64,000 nucleotides of DNA. It comes from Paraburkholderia aromaticivorans. GTDB lineage: Bacteria > Pseudomonadota > Gammaproteobacteria > Burkholderiales > Burkholderiaceae. The translations under genes were made by a program, and so were the position numbers. This document shows positions 34,277 through 43,122 of this stretch, one piece after another (the first letter of the stretch is position 1; each line of letters starts with the position of its first letter). The stretch spans positions 4,278,001-4,342,000 of the forward strand of contig NZ_CP051516.1 of assembly GCF_012689525.1 (NCBI RefSeq), read 5' to 3'. The notes below the pieces were generated by a model that worked only from the letters and a program-made list of their open reading frames with translations, searched no databases and was not told the DNA's origin.

Positions 34277-35287
34277 TCAAAGATCGTCGAACTGGACGAT
34301 GGATATCGATTTTGTTGCGTTGGGCATCGCGCCGCCGCCGGCATCGGTCGAACACGGCGCCTCGTCGAAGGCGATATCGCCTTGCGGATCGGCCTCGCCG
34401 GTCGCACGCAGGCCCGCGAACGGGAACAGCTTGTGATCCATCAAATGCGAGGGCACGACGTTCGACAGTGCATTGAACATATTTTCGATGCGGCCCGGGA
34501 AGCGCTTCTCCCAATCGCGCACGAGCGCCTTCATTTCCGCGCGCTTCAGATTCGGCTGGCTGCCGCACAGGTTGCACGGAATGATCGGGAATTCGCGCAG
34601 TTCGGCGTACTTCTCCAGATCGGTTTCCTTCACGTAGGCGAGCGGGCGAATCACGATATTCTTGCCGTCGTCCGATTGCAGCTTGGGCGGCATGCCCTTC
34701 AGCTTGCCGCCGTAGAACATGTTCAGCAGCAGCGTTTGCAGAATGTCGTCGCGATGATGGCCGAGCGCGATCTTGGTCGCGCCGAGCTCGCCGGCCACGC
34801 GGTAAAGAATGCCGCGGCGCAGCCGTGAGCACAGCGAGCAGGTAGTCTTGCCTTCCGGCACCAGCCGTTTGACGATGCTGTACGTGTCCTGATTCTCGAT
34901 GTGAAACGGAATGTCGAGTTGCTTCAGGTACTCGGGCAGCACGTGCTCGGGAAAGCCGGGCTGCTTCTGGTCAAGGTTCACCGCGACGATGTCGAAGTTG
35001 ATCGGCGCGCGCTCGCGCAGCCGCATCAGAATTTCGAGCATCGCGTAGCTGTCCTTGCCGCCCGACAGGCACACCATGACCTTGTCGCCGTCCTCGATCA
35101 TGTTGAAGTCGACGATTGCCTCGCCGACCTGGCGCGCGAGCCGCTTGAACAGCTTGTTGTTCTCGTACGCTTCCTTCTGCTCGCGGCGCGTGAGCGGCGT
35201 CTTGGCGCGCGCGACGGCTTGCGTGGCCTCGGGTGCATCAGCAGTCGAGGCGGTCGCGGCGCCGTTCAGGATTTCCGGAGCATTCAT
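34277..35287 (-). CDS. ttcA: tRNA 2-thiocytidine(32) synthetase
   Basis: A 336-residue cytoplasmic tRNA-modifying enzyme that thiolates C32. The PP-loop SGGKDS is at residues 75-80. The cysteines that bind the iron-sulfur cluster and take part in catalysis are in TTCSLC (C150, C153) and PCNLCGSQ (C238, C241). The N-terminal 30 residues are an Ala/Thr-rich extension typical of Burkholderia TtcA. It follows folB with a 3-base gap and is probably its operon partner. Confidence 0.96.
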   Translation of the reverse strand: MNAPEILNGAATASTADAPEATQAVARAKTPLTRREQKEAYENNKLFKRLARQVGEAIVDFNMIEDGDKVMVCLSGGKDSYAMLEILMRLRERAPINFDIVAVNLDQKQPGFPEHVLPEYLKQLDIPFHIENQDTYSIVKRLVPEGKTTCSLCSRLRRGILYRVAGELGATKIALGHHRDDILQTLLLNMFYGGKLKGMPPKLQSDDGKNIVIRPLAYVKETDLEKYAELREFPIIPCNLCGSQPNLKRAEMKALVRDWEKRFPGRIENMFNALSNVVPSHLMDHKLFPFAGLRATGEADPQGDIAFDEAPCSTDAGGGAMPNATKSISIVQFDDL

Positions 35288-35290
35288 GGC

Positions 35291-35686
35291 TCAATCCTCT
35301 TTGATACGGAAGACTTCGACGCCCACCGCGTCGCAATCAGGATAAACGTCCGGCTTTTCCGTGGACACGCGCGCGGCCCGCACTTGCGGATGCTCGAGCA
35401 TGGTCTTGACGAGGTCGTCGCAGAGCGTTTCCTGCAAGTGGATATGGCCTTGCTCGACGCGGCGCGAAATGGTCGACCGCATGAAGTCGTAGTCGACGAC
35501 TTCATTCAGCTTGTCCTGAACCGGCGTGGACAGCGCGAGCGGCACGAACAGTTCGACGTTGATCACGACGCGCTGTTCGCCGCGCTTTTCGAAGTCGTGC
35601 ACGCCGATGTTGATGTGCACTTCGTAATTGCGCAGAAAGAGCCGGCGGCAATCGGCGAGCCGGGGATGCGAAAGAGCGGCAAACAT
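35291..35686 (-). CDS. folB: Dihydroneopterin aldolase
   Basis: A 131-residue enzyme of folate synthesis splitting dihydroneopterin to 6-hydroxymethyl-dihydropterin and glycolaldehyde. Family marks are LRNYEVHINIGVHDFEKRGE, the VVDYDFMRSTI strand-helix and the Lys in the EKPDVYPDCDAVGVEV C-terminus. The start at MFAALSHPRLAD is chosen over an upstream one without a ribosome site. It lies between an SDR gene and ttcA, all on one strand. Confidence 0.92.
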   Translation of the reverse strand: MFAALSHPRLADCRRLFLRNYEVHINIGVHDFEKRGEQRVVINVELFVPLALSTPVQDKLNEVVDYDFMRSTISRRVEQGHIHLQETLCDDLVKTMLEHPQVRAARVSTEKPDVYPDCDAVGVEVFRIKED

Positions 35687-35776
35687 GTTCGTTCCAGTCG
35701 AAAAAAGCGTGCGGAGCACGCAAAGGGGCGCTTCACAGCGCGGCGGCCGCCGCTATCACGGCCGGCCGCGCGCGCT

Positions 35777-36595
35777 TCAGGCGCCCGTCAAAAACATAAC
35801 GTCGCGCGGCAGGGGCACGAGGTGCTGCCCGCCGTCGACCACCAGCGTCGTTCCGGTGACGCCCGCTGCATCCGCGAGATACAGCGCGGCGGCGACAATA
35901 TCCTCGGCCCGCGACGCGCGGCCCAAAGGCGTAGTACGGTGAGCAGCCGCGAAACCGTCCGGCGTTTGATCGCCGGATTGCATCGTCAGACCGGGCGCGA
36001 GCCCGACCACCCGCACTTTCGGCGCCAACGCCTGCGCCAGCGCGACCGTGGCTGTCTGCAACGCCGCCTTGGTCAGCGTGTAGGACAGGTAGTCCGGGTT
36101 CATGTTGTACAGCTTCTGATCCAGCACGTTGATGACGACGCTGCGCAGGCTTTCGTCGGTGCGCGCGGCTTCCGGCGTCGCCTCGAATAGCCGCCGCGCC
36201 AGCACCAGCGGTGCGCCGACGTTCATCGCGGTCAGCTTCAGCAGCAGCTCGTAACCGACGGTTTGCGCCGTGTCTTCTTCGAAGCGCGACGCGTTGTTGA
36301 CGATACACGACGGCCGGCCCAAGGCGTCGATACAAGCCGGCAAAAGCCGCTCGACTTGTGCCTCATCGCCCAATTCGGCCTGCAAGGCGACCGCCCGGCG
36401 GCCCAGGGCGGCGATTTCCGCGACCAGTTCGTCGGCTTCCTCCCGCGAGGCGCCGTAATGGACGGCCACGTCCCAGCCGCGCGCGGCAAAGCCGAGCGCG
36501 AGCGCCCGCCCGATACGGCGGGCGGCGCCGGTAATCAGCACGACGCGCGGCGTTTCGGGCGCGCGGGGGGCGGCGGTGTCCAGAGAGGCGGTCAT
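35777..36595 (-). CDS. SDR-family oxidoreductase, probably pteridine reductase-like (FolM type)
   Basis: A 272-residue short-chain dehydrogenase. The cofactor motif is TGAARRIGRALA (residues 22-33), where the Arg after GAA indicates NADP and is typical of FolM/PTR1. The catalytic set is Asn in the NNAS loop and Tyr-Lys in YLSYTLTKAAL. Being 90 bases upstream of folB in a likely operon, reduction of dihydromonapterin or dihydrobiopterin is a good inference. Its start is only 13 bases from that of the divergent methyltransferase gene. Confidence 0.85.
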   Translation of the reverse strand: MTASLDTAAPRAPETPRVVLITGAARRIGRALALGFAARGWDVAVHYGASREEADELVAEIAALGRRAVALQAELGDEAQVERLLPACIDALGRPSCIVNNASRFEEDTAQTVGYELLLKLTAMNVGAPLVLARRLFEATPEAARTDESLRSVVINVLDQKLYNMNPDYLSYTLTKAALQTATVALAQALAPKVRVVGLAPGLTMQSGDQTPDGFAAAHRTTPLGRASRAEDIVAAALYLADAAGVTGTTLVVDGGQHLVPLPRDVMFLTGA

Positions 36596-36608
36596 TTACA
36601 ATGCGGGG

Positions 36609-37799
36609 ATGAATCCGAAAGCTCACCAACCCGATAGTTTACCTGCTCCCGGCCCGAGCGCGCTTGCGCAGTCCGAAGCGCTGGTCGCGCAGATCCGCGC
36701 GGAGCTCGCCACCGCGGGCGGCTGGCTGCCGTTCGACCGCTACATGGAACGAGCGCTGTACGCGCCGGGGCTCGGCTATTACAGCGGCGGCGCCCGCAAA
36801 TTCGGGCTGCGCGGCGATGACGGCAGCGACTTCGTCACCGCCCCGGAACTGTCGCCGCTGTTCGCCGCGACGCTGGCGCGCCCGGTTGCCGAGGCCTTGC
36901 AGGCGAGCGGCACGCGCGACGTAATGGAATTCGGCGCCGGCACGGGCAAACTCGCTTCCGGCGTGCTGAACGCGCTCGACGCATTGGGCGCGGAATTCGA
37001 CAGCTACTCGATCGTGGATCTGTCGGGCGAACTCCGCGAACGCCAACGCGAGACGATCGAAGCCACCGCGCCCGCCCTCGCGGCCAAAGTGCGCTGGCTG
37101 GATGCTTTGCCGGAGCGGTTCGAGGGCGTGGTGATCGGCAACGAGGTATTGGACGCAATGCCGGCGCGGTTATTTGCCTTCAGCGGTGGGACTTGGCTAG
37201 AGCGCGGCGTGGTGTGGCGCGATGAAGCGTTCGCCTTCGAAGGTCGGCCTGTGTCCGCCGTTGCGGACCTCACACTGCTGTCGGAAATCGAAACCGCCGG
37301 CGAAGACTACGTGACCGAAACGCACGACGCCGCGAGCGCATTCACACGCACCATCTGCACGATGCTTGCGCGCGGCGCGGCGTTCTTCATCGACTATGGT
37401 TTTCCGCGTCATGAGTACTACCATGCGCAGCGCGCGCAAGGCACGTTGATGTGCCATTACCGGCACCGGGCGCATGGCGATCCGTTCCTCTATCCGGGTT
37501 TGCAGGACATCACGGCGCACGTGGAATTTACCGGGATCGCCGAAGCCGGCGTCGAGACGGGCGCGGACTTGCTGGGCTTTACGTCGCAAGCGCGGTTTCT
37601 GCTGAATGCCGGGATTACCGAGGTGTTATCCGAGATCGATCCTGCAGATTCGGCGAGATATTTGCCTGCGGCGAATGCGGTGCAGAAGTTGTTGTCGGAG
37701 GCGGAGATGGGCGAACTGTTCAAGGTGATCGCGTTTTCGCGCGGACTGGATGACACGCTGCAAGCGTTTTCGAGCGGCGACCGGTCGCATACGCTGTGA
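36609..37799 (+). CDS. MidA/NDUFAF7-family SAM-dependent methyltransferase (DUF185)
   Basis: A 396-residue protein. The family entry GWLPFDRYMERALYAPGLGY is followed by a SAM-binding VMEFGAGTGKLASG motif (residues about 105-118) and VVIGNEVLDAMPARLF. The C-terminal half has AAFFIDYGFPRHEYYHAQRA and the DITAHVEF stretch conserved to the mitochondrial complex I methyltransferase NDUFAF7. In bacteria its target is unproven. The start at MNPKAHQPD has a weak GGGG site. It is divergent from the SDR gene. Confidence 0.92.
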   Translation: MNPKAHQPDSLPAPGPSALAQSEALVAQIRAELATAGGWLPFDRYMERALYAPGLGYYSGGARKFGLRGDDGSDFVTAPELSPLFAATLARPVAEALQASGTRDVMEFGAGTGKLASGVLNALDALGAEFDSYSIVDLSGELRERQRETIEATAPALAAKVRWLDALPERFEGVVIGNEVLDAMPARLFAFSGGTWLERGVVWRDEAFAFEGRPVSAVADLTLLSEIETAGEDYVTETHDAASAFTRTICTMLARGAAFFIDYGFPRHEYYHAQRAQGTLMCHYRHRAHGDPFLYPGLQDITAHVEFTGIAEAGVETGADLLGFTSQARFLLNAGITEVLSEIDPADSARYLPAANAVQKLLSEAEMGELFKVIAFSRGLDDTLQAFSSGDRSHTL

Positions 37800-37821
37800 A
37801 TTTTTGTTTCAGGAGCTGGCC

Positions 37822-38016
37822 ATGATTCGCTGGCTGTTGACTACGTTTATTGCCGTGGCGGTGCTGTCGTCTTGCTGGCCGTGGCTCAGGAAGATCGGCA
37901 TTGGGCGTTTGCCCGGCGATGTGACATTGCGGATCTTTGGGCGGGAGTACCCGTTTCCGTTTATGTCGACGTTGGTGCTTTCTATGGTGTTGTCGATTCT
38001 TGCCAGGGTTTTATGA
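37822..38016 (+). CDS. DUF2905-family small membrane protein
   Basis: A 64-residue protein with two membrane segments (MIRWLLTTFIAVAVLSS and YPFPFMSTLVLSMVLSIL) joined by a RLPGDVTLRI loop, the DUF2905 pattern. AGGAG at 37811-37815 fixes the start. It follows the MidA-like gene by 22 bases and is probably co-transcribed. Function unknown. Confidence 0.85.
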   Translation: MIRWLLTTFIAVAVLSSCWPWLRKIGIGRLPGDVTLRIFGREYPFPFMSTLVLSMVLSILARVL

Positions 38017-38047
38017 ATGAGGTTTTTTTGCCTTTGGCGGTGGTGTT

Positions 38048-38143
38048 TTTTTGGCCTTTCCTTGATTTGTTAGTGGTCTATTGGCGTTGCCCCTGTGCGG
38101 GGCGGCACTAATAGACCACTAACAAAGCAAGAAAAGGCCAAAA
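38048..38143. repeat. Long inverted repeat, Paraburkholderia-type interspersed element
   Basis: Arms of about 34 bases (38048-38082 and 38110-38143) are inverted copies with two or three mismatches. They contain TTAGTGGTCTATT / AATAGACCACTAA and TTTTGGCC / GGCCAAAA. The centre holds a second hairpin, GCCCC-TGTGC-GGGGC. It lies exactly between the convergent DUF2905 gene and cca and probably ends both transcripts. I recall the central GTTGCCCCTGTGCGGGGCGG as a frequent repeat in Paraburkholderia genomes, unverified here. Confidence 0.8.
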
Positions 38144-38188
38144 CCCTAAGCACACAGAAACAAAAAACCCGCCGAGCAGGCCAAACCC

Positions 38189-39421
38189 TCACCCAATAGC
38201 TGCTTCCACCGCCCGCACTCGCTCCTGATGCACCGCATCCTTAATCCCAGCAGGCGCATCGGCAAGCCGCTTAGCCACTGCGCCCGCATCAACGCCCCGC
38301 GCGGCGACCAGCGCGACTCTCAACCGCTCAGCCTGCGGATACTCCCGCATCTCGAACCCGAGCCGCCCGCGAGCATCCGCCTCGCATGCCTGCAAGGCTT
38401 CAGCAAAACGCGCGGGTTTGCGGATCGCATCGCTACGCTCGAGCAACCTCACCAGCGCGGCAGCGCCCATCTCCATCACGCGATGAATGTTGCCGTGCTC
38501 ACGCGCAACCAGCACCGCAAGATCGCGGCAATCGTTCGGCACCCTTAGCCGCTCGCATAACGGCTTCAGCAGATTCACGCTGCGTCCCTCGTGGCCGATA
38601 TGCCCCGGCAACACGTCTTCGGGCGTGGTCGCCTTGCCGAGATCATGCGCCAGCGCAGCAAATCGAACCGGCAGCGCATAACCCTGCTGCGCGGCATGAT
38701 CGACCACCATCATCACGTGCACGCCCGTGTCCACTTCGGGGTGATAGTCGGCGCGCTGCGGCACACCGAATAGCGCGTCGATTTCCGGCAGAATCCGCGC
38801 CAACGCGCCGCACTCGCCCAGCACCTCGAACATGCGCGATGGCTTCCTCTCCATCAGGCCGCGCGACACTTCCTGCCACACGCGTTCGGCCACCAGCGCG
38901 TCCACTTCGCCGTCGGCCACCATCTTTCGCATGAGTGCCAGCGTCTCCGGCGCGACCGTGAAATCCACAAAGCGCGCCGCGAACCGCGCGATCCGCAAAA
39001 TCCGCACGGGGTCTTCGAGAAATGCATCGCTGACGTGGCGAAACAGGCGCGCCTGCAAATCACCCTGGCCGTTGAACGGGTCGATCACCGGACCGGTTAA
39101 CTCGCCGTCCGGGCGCACTTCGCGCGCCATGGCGTTGATCGTCAGGTCGCGGCGCGCCAGGTCTTCCTCGAGCGTGACATCCGGCGCATAGAAGAACTGG
39201 AAGCCGTGATAACCGGCCGCCGTCTTGCGCTCCGTGCGGGCGAGCGCGTACTCCTCATGCGTCTGCGGATGCAGGAACACCGGAAAGTCCTTGCCCACCG
39301 GACGGTAACCCTGCGCCACCATCTGCTCCGGCGTCGCGCCGACCACCACGTAATCGCGGTCCTGCACTGGTACGCCCAACAGCTCGTCGCGGATCGCGCC
39401 GCCTACTGCGTAGATATTCAT
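38189..39421 (-). CDS. cca: Multifunctional CCA tRNA nucleotidyltransferase
   Basis: A 410-residue enzyme that adds or repairs the tRNA 3' CCA end. The nucleotidyltransferase head has YAVGGAIRDELLG and the metal-binding DRD of PVQDRDYVVVG; the ARRDLTINAMA motif follows near residue 110. The C-terminal HD phosphohydrolase domain (GVHVMMVVDHAAQQG, ALAHDLGKATTPEDVLPGH) marks the long, multifunctional type. The start at MNIYAVGG overlaps the stop of the upstream GST gene (ATGA). Confidence 0.96.
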   Translation of the reverse strand: MNIYAVGGAIRDELLGVPVQDRDYVVVGATPEQMVAQGYRPVGKDFPVFLHPQTHEEYALARTERKTAAGYHGFQFFYAPDVTLEEDLARRDLTINAMAREVRPDGELTGPVIDPFNGQGDLQARLFRHVSDAFLEDPVRILRIARFAARFVDFTVAPETLALMRKMVADGEVDALVAERVWQEVSRGLMERKPSRMFEVLGECGALARILPEIDALFGVPQRADYHPEVDTGVHVMMVVDHAAQQGYALPVRFAALAHDLGKATTPEDVLPGHIGHEGRSVNLLKPLCERLRVPNDCRDLAVLVAREHGNIHRVMEMGAAALVRLLERSDAIRKPARFAEALQACEADARGRLGFEMREYPQAERLRVALVAARGVDAGAVAKRLADAPAGIKDAVHQERVRAVEAAIG

Positions 39422-40071
39422 GGGCATACGTCTAGGTATGGAGCCACGTGCGTTTCGCTCAGCGCGTCGTCGATCCACGCTCTCACCGCCGGCAGTTCCG
39501 TCACGCGCCGCACATAAGCTTTGGAGACTTCCGACAACGCCGGTTGCCACGTGTTGAAGCGCATCACGACCGGTGCATACATTGCGTCGACAATGCCGAA
39601 TTCACCGAATAAAAACGGGCCGCCATAAGTGTCGAGACAGTCGCGCCAGATCGCCTCGATACGCGCGATATCGGCCAGCGCGCCCGGCGTCGCGTTCCTG
39701 CCCGGAAACGACGCGCGAATGTTCATCCACATGTTCGAGCGCAACTCCCCGAAGCCCGAGTGCATTTCCGCGCTCACGCTGCGCGCGCGACTGCGTGCCG
39801 CCGCGTCGCGCGGCCACAGCGCATGTTGAGGAAAACGCTCAGCCAACGTTTCGGCGATCGCCAGCGAATCCCACGTGGCCGACCCGTCGTCGTTGACCAC
39901 GCATGGGATCTTGCCCGGACCCGACGGCGCAAGGGCGAGCACTTTCGCGTTGGTGTCCGGCTGATTCAGATGAATCAGCACTTCCTCGAACGGAATGCCG
40001 AAGTGTTTGAATAGCAGCCACGGCCGCATCGACCATGAAGAGTAATTTTTGTCACCAATAAGCAGCTTCAT
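39418..40071 (-). CDS. Glutathione S-transferase family protein
   Basis: A 217-residue GST. The N-terminal thioredoxin-like domain has LIGDKNYSSWSMRPWLL, in which the Ser/Cys-equivalent position is serine, and the GPGKIPCVV cis-proline loop. The C-terminal helical domain has FGEFGIVDAMYAPVVMRFNT. This branch is close to YfcF/YibF-like GSTs. It overlaps cca by four bases, so translation of the two is coupled even though no functional link is known. Confidence 0.92.
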   Translation of the reverse strand: MKLLIGDKNYSSWSMRPWLLFKHFGIPFEEVLIHLNQPDTNAKVLALAPSGPGKIPCVVNDDGSATWDSLAIAETLAERFPQHALWPRDAAARSRARSVSAEMHSGFGELRSNMWMNIRASFPGRNATPGALADIARIEAIWRDCLDTYGGPFLFGEFGIVDAMYAPVVMRFNTWQPALSEVSKAYVRRVTELPAVRAWIDDALSETHVAPYLDVCP

Positions 40072-40098
40072 GCTTTGTATAAGGAATGAGAGGAAATT

Positions 40099-41052
40099 TT
40101 AACGTCCCGCGCTGGCGCGGAATGTGTCGAAGCGTGAACGCGTCGACGCACCGGTCAGATAGATCGGCGCGATCGTTTCGATGCTGGCCGGCTCGATGCC
40201 GAGTTCAGGCGCAAGCGGTCCGCTCAACACGTTGTCGACTTTCATCGAATCGAGATTGTCGCGCGAGATCACCGGTTCGCCAGGCGCCATTTCGAAGGTC
40301 AGCGCCTGCAGGCGCGCGAACGCCTCGGGCAAGCGGATGATGCGTGCGTGCTTGCCGATCACATCGCCGCAATATTTGACGAGATCTTCGAGTGAGTAAA
40401 CGGTGGGGCCGCCCAGTTCATAGGTGCGGCCACCGGCGGCATCGAGATCGAGCACGTTGACGATCGCCTTCGCCACATCGCCGACATAGACCGGCTGGAA
40501 TTTCGCATCCGGCATGGCAAGCGGAATCACCGGAAACATCCGTTGCAGAACGGCGAACTTGTTGAGGAATTGATCCTCCGGGCCGAACACCACGGAGGGC
40601 CGGAAAATCGTCCACGCCAGATTCGCCGCGTGCACGGCCTTCTCGCCGTCGCCCTTCGAGCGCGTGTACATGCTCGGACCGTTCGTATCGGCGCCCAGCG
40701 CGCTGATATGAAGCAGCCGGTGCACGCCCTTGCCTTCGCACGCGGCCACGATTTTGGTCGGCAGTTCCACGTGCATCCGCGCGAACTCCGGACCATACGG
40801 CGTGCCGCGTTTGCCGTGCAGCGTGGCCACGAGGTTGATCACGCAATCGGCGCCTTCGACGAAGCGCGCGAGCTGGACCGGATCGAATACGTCCGCTTCG
40901 ATCACGTCGATGGGCAAGAGGGTGAGATGGCGGGCGTTGTAGCGCCGCCGGGTGGCGATGCGCACGTCTTTGCCCACTTCGACGAGGGCGTTGACGAGAT
41001 GGCTGCCGATAAAACCGGAACCGCCGATGATCGCAATGGCTTTATGTCGCAT
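40099..41052 (-). CDS. NDUFA9-like atypical SDR (NAD-dependent epimerase/dehydratase fold)
   Basis: A 317-residue protein with the dinucleotide loop IAIIGGSGFIGSHLVNALV at residues 6-24. The YTRSKGDGEKAV segment keeps a Tyr-x3-Lys pair, and IFRPSVVFGPEDQFLNKF is typical of the complex I subunit NDUFA9 / YtfG-like group. Proteins of this type bind NADP and quinone or act as flavonoid-like reductases; the actual role in bacteria is uncertain. GGGAG precedes the start. It lies 82 bases downstream of slt on the same strand. Confidence 0.88.
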   Translation of the reverse strand: MRHKAIAIIGGSGFIGSHLVNALVEVGKDVRIATRRRYNARHLTLLPIDVIEADVFDPVQLARFVEGADCVINLVATLHGKRGTPYGPEFARMHVELPTKIVAACEGKGVHRLLHISALGADTNGPSMYTRSKGDGEKAVHAANLAWTIFRPSVVFGPEDQFLNKFAVLQRMFPVIPLAMPDAKFQPVYVGDVAKAIVNVLDLDAAGGRTYELGGPTVYSLEDLVKYCGDVIGKHARIIRLPEAFARLQALTFEMAPGEPVISRDNLDSMKVDNVLSGPLAPELGIEPASIETIAPIYLTGASTRSRFDTFRASAGR

Positions 41053-41134
41053 TTTCGACTCCCTGGTGGAAGCCGCGGCAACGGCTGGCGTGGCGCGCCG
41101 CCGCCTCTTAATGGAGCGGCGGCGGCACGGCGCT

Positions 41135-43102
41135 TTACGGCGCGATATAACCCAGACGCGCCTTCAGCGATTGCGGACGGCCTTCGAACAATGCCGCGTA
41201 GTAGACCGTGTTGGACAACACATTCTTAACGTAGTCGCGCGTTTCCTGGAACGGAATCGCCTCGGCGAAGATCGCACCTTCCACCGGATGCTGCAAGGAC
41301 TGCCGCCAGTTGCGCGGACGGCCGGGGCCTGCGTTATAGCCCGCGGTGGCCAGCACCGCCGATCCATCGAACTGATTGTAGATCATCGACAGATAGTTCG
41401 TGCCCAGCAGGATGTTGGTGTTGATGTCGTTCATCTGTTCGCGCGAGATCGGACCGAGGCCGATCTTCTTCGCGACCAGTTGCGCGGTGCCCGGCATCAA
41501 CTGCATCAAACCACTTGCGCCGACTTCCGAGCGCGCGTTCATGATGAAGCGCGACTCCTGGCGAATCAGGCCATAGGCCCATTCCACGTCGAGTCCGTTC
41601 GACTGCGAATCGCGCTCGACGATATCCTTGAACGGCGACAGATACCGCAGCGAGAAATCGTGCTCGCTCTTCGTCCGGTCCGCCGTGTTGACAGTGCGAT
41701 CGTACAGTTCGATTCGGCGCGCGTATTCGGCAGCCGCGATCAGTTGCCGGTCGCTCATGGTGCGCAGCGGCCAGTTCCATTCGCGATTGCCTTCGAGCCG
41801 CAGATTCAGCGCGTAGAAACGCTGCGCCAGATCGAAGCCGGGCGTGTTGCCGGCCTGTTGCACTTCGGCGTCGCTCACCGTGGTTTTCGGCGGAACCGTG
41901 ATCTTCTGGCCCAGTTCTTCCGCGGCCAGCTGGCCGTAGAAGTTGAAGCCCTGCGAGATCGACTCGAATTCCTGGTTGGCCGTGGTCGTGTCGCCGGCCT
42001 GCTTGAGCGCGCGGCCATGCCAATACACCCACGACGGCTGATTGCGCAGCGCAGCGGGCATCTGTTCGATCGACCAGCGCACCATCGTCCAGTCGCCCGC
42101 GAGCAAGGCGGTGCGGGTGCGCCATTCATACGCGGGATTCGACAGCGGCGCATTCACCGACAGGCGATACCAGTCCACCGCGCTCGGCATCTGCTTGGTG
42201 GCCGCCTGATAGGCAATCGTGCCCCAGCCGATGGCGCGCTCGGGCGAGCTCAGCGACGGCGCCACCGACGCAAACGTGGCCGCAGCCATGGCCGGATCGT
42301 TGCGCGCCATGCGCGTGATGGCCAGCAACGCCAGTTGATGCGACTGCGTATCCGGACCGACGCCGCGCGCCAGCAACAGCGGCGGCGTGGTGGTGGCCTG
42401 ATTGAACAGCACCGGATCGGGCGGCTGGTTGCTGAGCGCGTCGACGAGCCTCGCGCCCGTGTTGGCGTAGTTCTGTTCGTACGCGAGGCGGATCTGCTGC
42501 CACACGTCGGCGGAACTGAACTGCTGGTTGATGGCCAGCGAGTTGACCAGATCGACGCAGCCGTCGCCGTACCACTTCGGATCGACCAGCAGCGCGCGCG
42601 CCGCGTCGGCGACGTTTTCGCCGCGCGAGGCGCGCGATTCGAGCGCGTAGCACTTCACCTGCGTGTCGTCGTTCAGCACGAAGCGGGCGTATTGCTGATC
42701 GAAGTTGCGCCAGTCATGACGCGTGCCGAGCACCGTGAGGTAGTCGTTGCGCATGCGGTCGGCGATCGCCTGGCCGTCGTACTTCTGCAGGAATGCCAGC
42801 ACCGGCGCGTCCGGCGCGTCGATCCGCGCGTGACCGCTCGAATCGAACAGCTGCGGCTTGACCTGGAAGTACTCCAGATACGCAGGCGCCGGGTAGCTCG
42901 GAATCATGGCGGCCAGTTGCGCTGCGCGCGCCGCGTCGTTACCGCGGGCGGCCTCGCGCAGTTGGACGAAGATCTGGTCGTCGTTCGTGAGTTGCGAAAG
43001 GGGAAGGGGCTTGACGGCGGAGGCCGTGCTGCAAGCGACGAGTGCCGCAGCGGCAAGCGCAAGACCGGCCGCGCGATATACTCGGTAAAGGCGTTTTGAC
43101 AT
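41135..43102 (-). CDS. slt: Soluble lytic murein transglycosylase family lipoprotein
   Basis: A 655-residue Slt70-type enzyme. The start at MSKRLYRVYRAAG gives a signal sequence ending in the lipobox ALVAC, so it is likely lipid-anchored. A long helical superhelix region (about 40-480) leads to the SLT catalytic domain with the active Glu in IRQESRF, GASGLMQLMPGTAQ, TNILLGTNYLSMIY and ATAGYNAGPGRPRNW. It trims uncrosslinked peptidoglycan in the periplasm. Divergent from the 5-formyl-THF cyclo-ligase gene with about 20 bases between starts. Confidence 0.94.
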   Translation of the reverse strand: MSKRLYRVYRAAGLALAAAALVACSTASAVKPLPLSQLTNDDQIFVQLREAARGNDAARAAQLAAMIPSYPAPAYLEYFQVKPQLFDSSGHARIDAPDAPVLAFLQKYDGQAIADRMRNDYLTVLGTRHDWRNFDQQYARFVLNDDTQVKCYALESRASRGENVADAARALLVDPKWYGDGCVDLVNSLAINQQFSSADVWQQIRLAYEQNYANTGARLVDALSNQPPDPVLFNQATTTPPLLLARGVGPDTQSHQLALLAITRMARNDPAMAAATFASVAPSLSSPERAIGWGTIAYQAATKQMPSAVDWYRLSVNAPLSNPAYEWRTRTALLAGDWTMVRWSIEQMPAALRNQPSWVYWHGRALKQAGDTTTANQEFESISQGFNFYGQLAAEELGQKITVPPKTTVSDAEVQQAGNTPGFDLAQRFYALNLRLEGNREWNWPLRTMSDRQLIAAAEYARRIELYDRTVNTADRTKSEHDFSLRYLSPFKDIVERDSQSNGLDVEWAYGLIRQESRFIMNARSEVGASGLMQLMPGTAQLVAKKIGLGPISREQMNDINTNILLGTNYLSMIYNQFDGSAVLATAGYNAGPGRPRNWRQSLQHPVEGAIFAEAIPFQETRDYVKNVLSNTVYYAALFEGRPQSLKARLGYIAP

Positions 43103-43122
43103 CGTTGTTTCTGGAGCGCGAA

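Noticed and set aside
34152..34832. Long upstream extension of the glmU frame
   Set aside because: It runs through the ttcA gene on the same strand in another frame, and glmU proteins start at MNIVILAAG.
40952..43099. Very long open frame opposite slt, and similar ones opposite maeB, glmU-glmS, ttcA-folB and the dppA genes
   Set aside because: GC-rich codon usage keeps the antisense frames open. They are Arg/His-rich, have no ribosome sites and lie fully inside well-recognised genes.
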